A DNA stretch of 64,000 nucleotides from positions 26,544 through 90,543 of the forward strand of contig NZ_JABERD010000014.1 in the NCBI RefSeq assembly GCF_013044505.1, in the 5' to 3' direction. The notes under the pieces are model-generated. The model worked only from the letters and a program-made list of their open reading frames with translations. It was not told the DNA's origin and searched no databases. Below are positions 46,906 through 54,897 of this stretch, one piece after another (position 1 is the first letter of the stretch; each line of letters starts with the position of its first letter). A program made the translations under genes and the position numbers. Source of the stretch: Streptomyces sp. S3(2020). GTDB lineage: Bacteria > Actinomycetota > Actinomycetes > Streptomycetales > Streptomycetaceae.

Positions 46906-49391
46906 GGTGTGCCGGTCGGGACGTCCCGCTGACTTCCGTCGTCGGCGGCGAGCGGCAGGGACACGACCATCGTGAGGCCGCCGCCGGGAGTGTCCTCGGG
47001 CGTGAGGATGCCGCTCATGGCCTCGGTCAGACCACGGGCGAGCGCCAGCCCGAGACCGAGACCGTTGGTGTTGTCGGTGTCGCCGAGCCGCTGGAAGGGC
47101 TCGAAGAGCCGCTCCCTGCCGTCGGCGGGCAGGCCGGGCCCCCGGTCCACGATCCGCAGCTCCACCCGGCCCGCCAGGGCACTGGCGGTGACCAGTACCT
47201 TCTTCCCGGGCGGGGTATGTCGGGCGGCGTTGCCGGCCAGGTTGGCCACCACCCGTTCCAGCAGCGGCGGGTCGGCGAGCAGCGCCGGGATCTTCTCCAC
47301 CTCCGCCACCTCCACGCCCGGGACGTCCGCCAGCGCCATGGGCAGCACCTCCTCCAGGGAAGTGGCGCGCAGGTTCAGCGTGAGGGCACCGGCCTCCAGA
47401 CGGCTGAGGTCGAGCAGGTTCTCCACCAGACGGTTGAGCTTGGCCATGGACTCGTCGGCGGTGGCGAGGAGTTCGTCGCGGTCCTCGGCGGAGAACTCCA
47501 CGTCCCGGCTGCGCAGCGAGGTCACGGCGGCCCAGCCCGCGGCGAGCGGGGTGCGCAAGTCATGGCCGACGGCCCGCAGCAGTGCCGTACGCAGCCGGTC
47601 GGCGGCCTTCACGGGCTCCACCTCGGCCGCCGCCTCGGCCAGCCGGGCCCGCTCCACCGCGGACCCCGCATGGGCGGCGAACGCGGCCAGCACCCGCCGC
47701 TCGGAGGACGACAACGTGCGCCCGCGCAGGGCGAGGTAGGCACCGGCACCCGCGGGAACGGTCGTCACGCCGGCCCCGTCGGGGGGTTCGTCCACCAGTT
47801 CCGCCGCCGCCATGCCGAAGGTCTCGCGCGTCCGTTCCAGCAGGGCCGGAATCGTCGCCTCGCCCCGCACGATGCTGCCGGCCAGGGACGACATGGTCTC
47901 CGCCTCCGCCGTCGCGCGGGCGGAACGGCGTGACAGGCGCAGCGAGCGATCCACGACGGCGGCCACGGTGGCGGCCACGACCGCGAAGACCGCGAGGGCG
48001 AGCAGGGCGTTGGGGTCGTCCAGGGTGAACCGGCCGATCGGCGGGATGAACCAGTAGTTGAGCAGCAGGGACGCGGTCACCGAGGCGATCACCGCCGAGA
48101 CGACCCCACCTATGCAGGCCACACCGACCACCGTGAGCAGGAACAGCAGCGCTTCGCTGGTCAGGTTCAGCGTGTCCCGCAGTTGGGCGAGGACGGCCGT
48201 GAGGAGGAGCGGCAGCACCAGCCCGGCGACCGGGCCGGCGATCAGCCGGGCCGTCGAGAGCGTGCGGCGGCGCGACGGCAGGAGTGTGCCGTGTCCGGCC
48301 CGCTCGTGGGTGACGCGGTGCACGTCGATGTCCCCGGAGAGGGCGGTCACCGTCTCGCCCGTGCCGGGTCCGGTCAGGAACCTGGCCAGCCGGCCGCGGC
48401 GGCTGGTGCCCAGCACGAGTTGCGTGGCGTTCTCGGCGCGGGCGAACTCCACCAGGGTCGTGGCGACGTCGTCGCCGACCACCGAGTGGTAGCTGCCGCC
48501 GAGGTCCTCGACCAGCCGGCGCTGCCGGGCGAGTGAGGCGTGCGAGACACCGGCGGCGAGACCGTCGCTGCGCGCCACGTGCACGGCCAGCAGGTCGCCG
48601 CCCGCAGACCGGTCGGCGATCCGGGCGGCCCGCCGTATCAGCGTCTCCCCCTCGGGCCCGCCGGTCAGCGCCACGGCGACCCGTTCCCTGGTCTCCCACA
48701 CCCCGGCGATGCCGTGCCGCGAGCGGTACTCCTGGAGCGCCTCGTCGACCCGGTCGGCCACCCACAGCAGGGCCAGCTGGCGCAGCGCGGTGAGGTTGCC
48801 GGGGCGGAAGTAGTCGGCGAGGGCCGCGTCGACCTTCTCCGGGGCGTGGATGTTGCCGTGTGCCATCCGCCGGCGCAGTCCCTCGGGTGGCATGTCCACG
48901 AGCTCGATCTGCCGGGCACGCCGTACGACCTCGTCCGGGACCGTCTCGTGCTGGGGCACGCCGGTGATCTTCTCGACCACGTCGTTGAGGGATTCCAGAT
49001 GCTGGATGTTGAGCGCGGTGACGACGTCGATGCCGGCGTCGAGCAGGGACTCGATGTCCTGCCAGCGTTTGGGGTGCCGTCCGTCGCCAGGGACGTTGCT
49101 GTGGGCGAACTCGTCGACGATCACGACCTGCGGGCGGCGCGCGAGGACGGCGGCCAGGTCCATCTCCTCGAAGTGTCCGCCGCGGTGGGTGCAGGACATT
49201 CGGGCGATGGTTTCCAGGCCGTCGAGCATCGCCTCCGTGTGCGGGCGTCCGTGGCACTCCACGAACCCGACCACCACATCCACCCCGCGCGCGGCGCGTC
49301 GTCGCCCCTCGTCGAGCATCCGACAGGTCTTGCCGACCCCCGGTGCCGCCCCGAGGTAGACCTTCAGTCGTCCTGGCCGTACGTCACTCAT
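46902..49391 (-). CDS. Second KdpD-type sensor histidine kinase
   Basis: 829 aa with the same architecture as the first copy: GAAPGVGKT at the N-terminus, Usp-like domain, four membrane helices, GAF-like region, HisKA His610 in VGHDLRTPL and HATPase_c with NLAGNAARHTP and DRGPGLP. The sequence is clearly diverged from KdpD at 36.7 kb but every catalytic motif is kept. No second KdpE is encoded here. ATG 49391 (MSDVRPGRLKVY) aligns with the start of the first copy; an upstream ATG at 49454 is unlikely. Its promoter region holds a perfect KdpE-like repeat. Confidence 0.92.
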   Translation of the reverse strand: MSDVRPGRLKVYLGAAPGVGKTCRMLDEGRRRAARGVDVVVGFVECHGRPHTEAMLDGLETIARMSCTHRGGHFEEMDLAAVLARRPQVVIVDEFAHSNVPGDGRHPKRWQDIESLLDAGIDVVTALNIQHLESLNDVVEKITGVPQHETVPDEVVRRARQIELVDMPPEGLRRRMAHGNIHAPEKVDAALADYFRPGNLTALRQLALLWVADRVDEALQEYRSRHGIAGVWETRERVAVALTGGPEGETLIRRAARIADRSAGGDLLAVHVARSDGLAAGVSHASLARQRRLVEDLGGSYHSVVGDDVATTLVEFARAENATQLVLGTSRRGRLARFLTGPGTGETVTALSGDIDVHRVTHERAGHGTLLPSRRRTLSTARLIAGPVAGLVLPLLLTAVLAQLRDTLNLTSEALLFLLTVVGVACIGGVVSAVIASVTASLLLNYWFIPPIGRFTLDDPNALLALAVFAVVAATVAAVVDRSLRLSRRSARATAEAETMSSLAGSIVRGEATIPALLERTRETFGMAAAELVDEPPDGAGVTTVPAGAGAYLALRGRTLSSSERRVLAAFAAHAGSAVERARLAEAAAEVEPVKAADRLRTALLRAVGHDLRTPLAAGWAAVTSLRSRDVEFSAEDRDELLATADESMAKLNRLVENLLDLSRLEAGALTLNLRATSLEEVLPMALADVPGVEVAEVEKIPALLADPPLLERVVANLAGNAARHTPPGKKVLVTASALAGRVELRIVDRGPGLPADGRERLFEPFQRLGDTDNTNGLGLGLALARGLTEAMSGILTPEDTPGGGLTMVVSLPLAADDGSQRDVPTGTP

Positions 49392-49519
49392 CGCCGCCGA
49401 CGCGCTCCGCTCACTGGCTCGACTCCCCTGCGCGGAAGGATTTCCTCCTCCCAAGAAAGCGGCTTCGCGCGGCAGGCCGTGCGGTTGTTAGCGGTTCCCT
49501 GGCGCCGGACCCGGGCACC

Positions 49520-49536
49520 TTGACGCCGTCTTGACG
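49520..49536 (-). promoter_or_regulatory. KdpE-like direct repeat upstream of the second kdpD
   Basis: TTGACG-N5-TTGACG on the plus strand, i.e. CGTCAA-N5-CGTCAA toward the gene, about 130 bp from its ATG. It is the only fully matching pair with identical half-sites in this leader. The rest of the 49392-49668 gap holds no other gene that I can support. Confidence 0.6.
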
Positions 49537-49668
49537 TGACCTGGGCCGACCACGGGGACGGCCGCGCAGAGGCGTGTCCCGGGTCGGTATGGAGGCCACC
49601 GCGCGGGTGCGGTCGACGAGCGTGCGCATCGACCGCGTCTGAGCGAGGGCGGCGGTGGCCCCCACGGG

Positions 49669-50829
49669 TCACTTGTTCACGGAGTAGGAGTGGGCGCCGG
49701 TGCCGGCCAGGCCGCCTCCGTCGGCGATCAGGTACTCGTCGCGGATCGGGCGGCCCGCGAACCAGGACTCCAGGATCTCCCGGGTACCGGCCGCGTAGCG
49801 GGCCTGCGCGGACAGGGAGGAGCCGGAGATGTGCGGGGTCATGCCGTGGTGCGGCATGGTGCGCCACGGGTGGTCGGCGGGGGCGGGCTGCGGGTACCAG
49901 ACGTCGCCCGCGTAGCCCGCCAACTGCCCGCTGCGCAGGGCGCGGTCGACGGCGTCCCGGTCCACGATCTTCGCCCTGGCGGTGTTGATGAGGTAGGCGC
50001 CGCGCTTCATCGTGGCCAGCAGTTCGTCGCCGAACAGCCCCTCGGTCTCGGGGTGCAGGGGCGCGTTGATGGTGACGACATCGCAGTGCGGTGCCATCCG
50101 GGCGGCGCTCTCGTGGAAGACGAGCCCCAGTTCCTCCTCGGTCTCGCGCGGCAGCCGGTACCGGTCGGTGTAGTGCAGTTTCACGTCGAAGGGCGCGAGG
50201 CGGCGCAGGACGGCCAGGCCGATGCGTCCGGCGGCCACCGTGCCGACGTGCATGCCTTCCAGGTCGTACGACCGTGCCACGCAGTCGGCGATGTTCCAGC
50301 CGCCGTCGAGTACCACCCGGTGGGAGGGCAGGTAGTTGCGGACCAGGGACAGCGTCATCATCACCACGTGTTCGGCGACGCTGATGCTGTTGCAGTACGT
50401 GACCTCGGCGACCGTCACGCCGTGCGCGATCGCCGCGTCGAGGTCGACGTGGTCGGAGCCGATGCCCGCGGTGACGGCGAGCTTGAGGTTCTTGGCGGCG
50501 GCGATCCGCTCGGGGGTGAGGTACGCCGGCCAGAACGGCTGCGAGACGACGATGTCCGCGTCGGTCAGTTCCCGGTCGAAGACCGACCCGTCGCCGTCCT
50601 TGTCAGAGGTGACGACCAGGGTGTGCCCGGCCTTCTCCAGGTAGGCGCGCAGGCCGAGTTCGCCGGAGACGCTGCCGAGGAGGCGCCCTGGCGTGAAGTC
50701 CACGGCGTCGGGGGTGGGCGCGGTCTGGCCGCCGGGGTAGTGGTCGATGGTGGGGAGGTCGTCGCGGGCGTACGTGGTCGGGTATCCGTCGGTCGGGTCG
50801 TCGTACAGGACGCAGAGCACCTTGGCCAT
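49669..50829 (-). CDS. fdh: NAD-dependent formate dehydrogenase (D-2-hydroxyacid dehydrogenase fold)
   Basis: 386 aa, the length of Pseudomonas-type FDH. Signature runs match that enzyme: the NAD-binding turn GTVAAGRIGLAVLRRLAP, HYTDRYRLP, the catalytic Arg in NTARAKIVDRDAV, GYAGDVWYPQPAPADHPW, and the catalytic His in GMTPHISGSSL. It oxidises formate to CO2 with NAD+ and needs no metal. ATG 50829 is used. It is transcribed after a LysR gene in the same direction, with an operator-like dyad between. Confidence 0.95.
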   Translation of the reverse strand: MAKVLCVLYDDPTDGYPTTYARDDLPTIDHYPGGQTAPTPDAVDFTPGRLLGSVSGELGLRAYLEKAGHTLVVTSDKDGDGSVFDRELTDADIVVSQPFWPAYLTPERIAAAKNLKLAVTAGIGSDHVDLDAAIAHGVTVAEVTYCNSISVAEHVVMMTLSLVRNYLPSHRVVLDGGWNIADCVARSYDLEGMHVGTVAAGRIGLAVLRRLAPFDVKLHYTDRYRLPRETEEELGLVFHESAARMAPHCDVVTINAPLHPETEGLFGDELLATMKRGAYLINTARAKIVDRDAVDRALRSGQLAGYAGDVWYPQPAPADHPWRTMPHHGMTPHISGSSLSAQARYAAGTREILESWFAGRPIRDEYLIADGGGLAGTGAHSYSVNK

Positions 50830-50910
50830 GTCGCGGCTCCTCAACTGGCGTTGCGGGAAGGTGCCGTTCACCATCCTCGGGTCCGAACGCCCTGGTCAAA
50901 GCGTTCCTCG

Positions 50911-50935
50911 CTATACCCGTATAGCCAACGGCTAT
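50911..50935 (-). promoter_or_regulatory. Overlapping inverted repeats upstream of fdh
   Basis: CTATAC-CC-GTATAG (50911-50924) overlaps ATAGCC-AAC-GGCTAT (50921-50935). They lie 80-105 bp before the fdh start, the usual place for LysR activator binding, and contain T-N11-A spacing. The second arm reaches the lysR stop codon. Confidence 0.55.
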
Positions 50936-51870
50936 CAGTGGCCGTGGTCGTCGAGGTAGGTCCGCAGCCGTACGTCCAGCGCCTCCCGCACGCCGGCGCG
51001 GCGTGCCTCGGCCAGCAGGGCCCCGGCGAGCACGGACGGTGGGTCGTCGGGGCCGGTCACCAGTCCCACCCGCGGTCCGTGCGCGGGGCCGTCCAACGGT
51101 ACGACCCGCATTCCGTCCGGTACGCCGAACATGTGCAGCCACGCGTGCGAGATGACGCTGGACCAGCGGCCGCCGGGCAGATGCGCGTAGAGGCCGGCGA
51201 CGCTGTCCGACTCGATCGCGGGGACGGCGGTGGCACCGTCGGCGGCGAAGCACTCGTCGATGATGCGGCGGTTGCGCATCCGGGAGTTGAGCAGGCACAG
51301 CGGGAGGGTCGCCGCCTGTGACCAGCTCGCGGTGGGGACGCCTGCGAGTGGGCCGTCGAGCGGGGTCAGCAGTACGTAGCGCTCCTCGTACAGCGGCAGC
51401 CGACGCACTCCGCTCGGGGAGTCGTCGTCTAGGTAGGTCATCGCCGCGTCCAGCTCGAACTCGGCGAGACCGTGGGTGATGGCAGCTGACGACAGCGACT
51501 CGATGCTCACCCGGGCTTGTGGGTGGCGGTCGCAGAAGGGGGTGGTCAACAGGGAGGCGACGGGCAGTGCGGTGGGGACCACGCCCAGGCGGAGGGTGCC
51601 GGTCAAGCCGTCGCGCAGAGCGGACAGTTCCTGGCGCAGCGCGTCGCCTTCGGCGAGAATGCGGTGCGCCCAGGCCAGCACCACCTCCCCGTCCGGGGTG
51701 AGTCCCTCGTAACGTCTCCCCCGGCGCACGATCGGCACGCCCAGCTCGTGTTCGAGGCGGCGTATCGCCGCGGACAGCGAGGGCTGGGAGACGTAGCAGG
51801 CGGCCGCCGCACGCACGAAGTGCCGCTCACGGGCGAGAGCGACCAGGTATTCCAGCTGACGCAGTTGCAT
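50935..51870 (-). CDS. LysR-family regulator, probably of formate metabolism
   Basis: 311 aa: N-terminal HTH (LEYLVALARERHFVRAAAACYVSQPSLSAAIRRLEHELG, LysR pattern about residues 5-44, given here in pieces) and a substrate-binding C-terminal domain (about 90-300, SDSVAGLYAHLPGGRWSSVI). ATG 51870 is the family start. It precedes fdh in the same direction; LysR proteins of this kind commonly activate formate dehydrogenase genes. Confidence 0.92.
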   Translation of the reverse strand: MQLRQLEYLVALARERHFVRAAAACYVSQPSLSAAIRRLEHELGVPIVRRGRRYEGLTPDGEVVLAWAHRILAEGDALRQELSALRDGLTGTLRLGVVPTALPVASLLTTPFCDRHPQARVSIESLSSAAITHGLAEFELDAAMTYLDDDSPSGVRRLPLYEERYVLLTPLDGPLAGVPTASWSQAATLPLCLLNSRMRNRRIIDECFAADGATAVPAIESDSVAGLYAHLPGGRWSSVISHAWLHMFGVPDGMRVVPLDGPAHGPRVGLVTGPDDPPSVLAGALLAEARRAGVREALDVRLRTYLDDHGH

Positions 51871-52174
51871 GGGTGGCCTCCGCCGGGGACGACAGCGCCT
51901 GGGGGTTCGGTGTGTCGCGGTGCGGCGCGAGGACGGCCGGGTCGTCGGGGTCGGACTCACGTGAACCGGGAGAGGCGAGCAGGCTCGCGCCGGCCCGGAG
52001 GTCCGGGGTGTCGCCGTGCCGGTACAGGACGCGCAGGTGCTCGGGGACTCCGGAGAACAGCGGGTCGGCGGGCGCGGCCGGAGCCGTCCGTACCTCTTCC
52101 CAGCCGATCGGTCGGCCGTCGCCCCGCAGACGGCGCTCGGCGTCACGGCCACGCCGTGTAACCGCCGTCCACAT
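51827..52174 (-). CDS. Possible 115-aa protein overlapping both neighbours
   Basis: The frame has strong G/C bias at third positions until it enters the lysR start, which suggests it is coded. The peptide has an ordered middle (DPLFSGVPEHLRVLYRHGDTPDL) and a Ser/Pro-rich end, and no family I know. It overlaps the molybdopterin gene by 32 bases at its start (ATG 52174) and lysR by 44 bases at its end. Alternatively this is untranslated sequence. Confidence 0.4.
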   Translation of the reverse strand: MWTAVTRRGRDAERRLRGDGRPIGWEEVRTAPAAPADPLFSGVPEHLRVLYRHGDTPDLRAGASLLASPGSRESDPDDPAVLAPHRDTPNPQALSSPAEATHATASAGIPGRSRP

Positions 52175-52625
52175 GGATCGCGTTGATGGCGCTGATGTAC
52201 CGGGCGCCGCAGCGGTCCTGTGGGACGACGAGTTGGGGGCCGGTGCGGTCCAGCGGGGTGTCGTCGAGGGTGACCGCGAGGAGGACCGGTGCGCGGCCGA
52301 AGTCGGGGTCTATCTCCGCCCAGGACAGCAGGGCTTGGTGGCCGTCCGTGCCGGACACCGCGATCAGGAATCGCAGGCGGTCCTTGCGCCGGGCGGGGTC
52401 GAAGCCGGGGCCGGCGGCCGCCAGCACGTCGTGCAGCAGCGGCCCGGTGAACCGGTGGCGCTGCACACCACTGGTGGCGCACTCGAAGCTGACGTCGGCC
52501 TCGTGCTGGGGCCAGGTCAGCAGATCGGGCACCGTCAACCGGGCCGGACGGGTCAGATCGCCGGTGAGGGCGAGTTCCACCGCCGAGTCGGCGGCCGTAC
52601 CGGCAGTTGCGAGGGACTGACTCAC
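52143..52625 (-). CDS. Small molybdopterin-dependent oxidoreductase (sulfite-oxidase-like)
   Basis: 160 aa, short for the Oxidored_molyb domain. VSFECATSGVQRHRFTGPLL supplies the cysteine that ligands molybdenum; LLSWAEIDPDFG, PLDRTGPQLVVPQDRCGARYISAINAIHV follows the fold's end. GTG 52625 has GGGAGG 9 bases upstream. No Tat signal, so cytoplasmic. It is divergent from the molybdate regulator/modABC genes and upstream of lysR/fdh; the natural electron partner is unknown. Confidence 0.8.
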   Translation of the reverse strand: MSQSLATAGTAADSAVELALTGDLTRPARLTVPDLLTWPQHEADVSFECATSGVQRHRFTGPLLHDVLAAAGPGFDPARRKDRLRFLIAVSGTDGHQALLSWAEIDPDFGRAPVLLAVTLDDTPLDRTGPQLVVPQDRCGARYISAINAIHVDGGYTAWP

Positions 52626-52730
52626 GGGCTACCACCTCCCGGATGACCGTACCCGGACCCACCACCCGTACAAACGCACATGCCAACCTGCTGGATCAGG
52701 ATTCCGGCTCATGCGAATCAACAGAAGACT

Positions 52731-52767
52731 TATGCCTTGCATATGCGGCAGTATGCTCAGCGCATGC
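52731..52767 (+). promoter_or_regulatory. Helically phased ATGC direct repeats before the molybdate regulator
   Basis: TATGC at 52731, 52742 and 52752, and CATGC at 52763, spaced 11, 10 and 11 bp; a further CATGC lies at 52710. The last copy includes the start codon. Phased same-direction repeats suit the BldC/MerR-like HTH of the encoded protein, which may bind cooperatively and repress itself. Confidence 0.5.
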
Positions 52768-53150
52768 ACACCTACCGGATCGGAGACGCTGCCGCCTTAC
52801 TCGGCGTCAGCACCGACACCGTGCGGCGCTTGGTCGACAGCGGGAAACTCACTGCCGATCGCGACGAGCTGGGCCGCCGGATCATCCCCGGGCCGGTCCT
52901 CGCGGCCTACGCCCGGCAGGTGCACCGTGCGGGACGGGAGCCCACCGGCTCCTCGGCCCGCAACCGCCTCACCGGCATCGTCACCGACGTGATCCTCGGA
53001 GACGTGTCGGCGCAGGTGGAGATCCAGGCCGGACCGTACCGGGTGGTGGCGCTGGTCAGCCGCGAGTCGGCTGAAGAACTGAAGCTGGAGCCCGGTGTTC
53101 CGGCGGTTGCCGTGATCAAGTCGACCAACGTGGTCGTCGAGAGACCGTAG
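52764..53150 (+). CDS. HTH-TOBE (molybdenum-binding) regulator
   Basis: 128 aa. N-terminal excisionase/BldC-like HTH (YRIGDAAALLGVSTDTVRRLVDSGKL, residues about 3-28, with a wing DRDELGRRIIPG), then a TOBE domain (about 62-128, SARNRLTGIVTDVILGDVSAQVEI ... AVAVIKSTNVVVE) that binds molybdate or tungstate. It precedes modABC and would adjust molybdate uptake. ATG 52764 is chosen because the family starts at the HTH. Confidence 0.9.
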   Translation: MHTYRIGDAAALLGVSTDTVRRLVDSGKLTADRDELGRRIIPGPVLAAYARQVHRAGREPTGSSARNRLTGIVTDVILGDVSAQVEIQAGPYRVVALVSRESAEELKLEPGVPAVAVIKSTNVVVERP

Positions 53151-53153
53151 AGG

Positions 53154-53192
53154 GTCCGTCAGGACCACAGGTGATTGTGTCCGTCAGGACCA
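53154..53192 (+). repeat. Two 14-bp direct repeats before modA
   Basis: GTCCGTCAGGACCA occurs at 53154-53167 and 53179-53192, 25 bp apart, in the 56-bp gap between the TOBE regulator and modA. Each contains the dyad GTCC-GTCA-GGAC. The second ends just before the ribosome site, so it could bind protein or fold in the RNA. Confidence 0.55.
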
Positions 53193-53206
53193 GAGGGAGT
53201 AGACCC

Positions 53207-54034
53207 GTGATGACCCGTACCGTGCGCCGGACCCGCCGACCGATGCAGGTGGCCGCCCTGGGGGCCACCGCGCTGCTGGCCCTGAGCGCCTGCTCCTCCG
53301 ACGACTCCTCGTCCGCCGGTTCCGACTCCTCCGCGTCGGCGTCCGCCTCGGACAAGCTGTCCGGCACGGTCACGGTGTTCGCCGCGGCCTCCCTCAAGGA
53401 GAGCTTCGAGACCTTGGGCAAGCAGTTCGAGGAGGCGCACCCGGGCACGAAGGTCACCTTCAGCTTCGGCGGCAGCGACTCCCTCGCGGCGAGCATCACC
53501 GGCGGCGCCCCGGCCGACGTCTTCGCCTCCGCCAGCCCCAAGACGATGAAGATCGTCACGGACGCCGGCGACAACTCCGGTACGCCCGCCACCTTCGTCC
53601 GCAACCAGCTGGAGATCGCCACCCTGCCGGGCAACCCCGACAAGGTCGACTCGCTGAAGGACCTCACGAACTCCGACCTGAAGGTCGTCCTGTGCGACAA
53701 GGAGGTGCCCTGTGGTGCCGCCGCGCAGAAGGCCCTCGACGCCAGCGAGTTGAAGCTCACGCCGGTCTCCTACGAGCAGGACGTCAAGGCCGCCCTGACG
53801 AAGGTGGAGCTCAAGGAGGCCGACGCGGCGGTCGTCTACAAGACGGACGTGAACGCCGCGGGTGACAAGGTGGAGGGCGTGGACTTCCCCGAATCGGCCG
53901 ACGCCATCAACGACTACCCGATCACCCTGCTCAAGGATTCCGAGAACACCGAGGCCGCCCAGGCGTTCATCGCGCTCGTGCGGTCCGCCGAGGGCCAGAA
54001 GGTCCTGACCGCGGCCGGATTCCTCAAGCCGTGA
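53207..54034 (+). CDS. modA: Molybdate ABC transporter substrate-binding lipoprotein
   Basis: 275 aa; Arg-rich N-terminus, hydrophobic run and lipobox LSAC (Cys about 35), then a Ser/Asp linker. The binding domain begins TVTVFAAASLKESFETLGKQF with VTFSFGGSDSLAASITGGAPADVFASA, the ModA pattern. It captures molybdate outside the membrane. GTG 53207 (or ATG 53210) follows GAGGGAG. Its stop overlaps the modB start. Confidence 0.94.
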   Translation: MMTRTVRRTRRPMQVAALGATALLALSACSSDDSSSAGSDSSASASASDKLSGTVTVFAAASLKESFETLGKQFEEAHPGTKVTFSFGGSDSLAASITGGAPADVFASASPKTMKIVTDAGDNSGTPATFVRNQLEIATLPGNPDKVDSLKDLTNSDLKVVLCDKEVPCGAAAQKALDASELKLTPVSYEQDVKAALTKVELKEADAAVVYKTDVNAAGDKVEGVDFPESADAINDYPITLLKDSENTEAAQAFIALVRSAEGQKVLTAAGFLKP

Positions 54035-54897
54035 TGCTCCCGGGACACAAGTCCGACGCCGCGGCCGACACCCTTCGGGGTGGGCCGCGGCGTCGGCGCG
54101 TCCGCACGGGCGGCGGTGGCCGGGGCGCACCGCTTCCCCTGCTGGTGCCCGCGCTGATCGGTCTGGCGTTCCTGCTCGTGCCGCTCCTCGCCCTGCTCGT
54201 ACGGGCCCCGTGGCGCAGTCTGCCCGAGCTGCTGACGAGCTCCGAGGTCTGGCAGGCGCTCCAGCTGTCCCTGGTCTGCGCGACGGCCGCCACCGCGGTG
54301 AGCCTGGTCATCGGCGTGCCGCTGGCCTGGCTGCTGGCCCGCGTCGATTTCCCCGGCCGCGGCCTCGTACGGGCCCTGGTCACCCTGCCGCTGGTACTGC
54401 CGCCGGTGGTCGGCGGTGTGGCGCTGCTGATGGCGCTCGGCCGCAACGGCATCGTCGGCAGGTACCTGGACTCCTGGTTCGGGATCACGCTGCCGTTCAC
54501 CACGGCGGGGGTCGTGGTCGCGGAGGCGTTCGTCGCGATGCCCTTCCTGGTCATCAGCGTCGAGGGCACCCTGCGCGCCGCCGACCCGCGCTTCGAGGAG
54601 GCGGCCGCCACGCTCGGCGCCTCCCGATTCACCGCGTTCCGCCGGGTCACGCTGCCGCTGATCGCGCCGGGCATCGCGGCCGGCGCGGTCCTGGCCTGGG
54701 CGCGGGCGCTCGGTGAGTTCGGTGCGACGATCACCTTCGCGGGCAACTTCCCGGGCCGTACCCAGACCATGCCGCTGGCCGTCTACCTGGCGCTCCAGAG
54801 CGACCCGGAGGCGGCCATCGCCCTCAGCCTCGTCCTGCTGGCCGTGTCCATCGCGGTACTGGCCGGCCTGCGCGACCGATGGATGACAGCCGGATGA
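54031..54897 (+). CDS. modB: Molybdate ABC transporter permease
   Basis: 288 aa, about six helices. The EAA loop is FEEAAATLGASRFTAFRRVTLP, followed by RALGEFGATITFAGN, a ModB signature. GTG 54031 overlaps the modA stop; its stop overlaps the modC ATG, so the three genes are coupled. Confidence 0.94.
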   Translation: MMLPGHKSDAAADTLRGGPRRRRVRTGGGGRGAPLPLLVPALIGLAFLLVPLLALLVRAPWRSLPELLTSSEVWQALQLSLVCATAATAVSLVIGVPLAWLLARVDFPGRGLVRALVTLPLVLPPVVGGVALLMALGRNGIVGRYLDSWFGITLPFTTAGVVVAEAFVAMPFLVISVEGTLRAADPRFEEAAATLGASRFTAFRRVTLPLIAPGIAAGAVLAWARALGEFGATITFAGNFPGRTQTMPLAVYLALQSDPEAAIALSLVLLAVSIAVLAGLRDRWMTAG

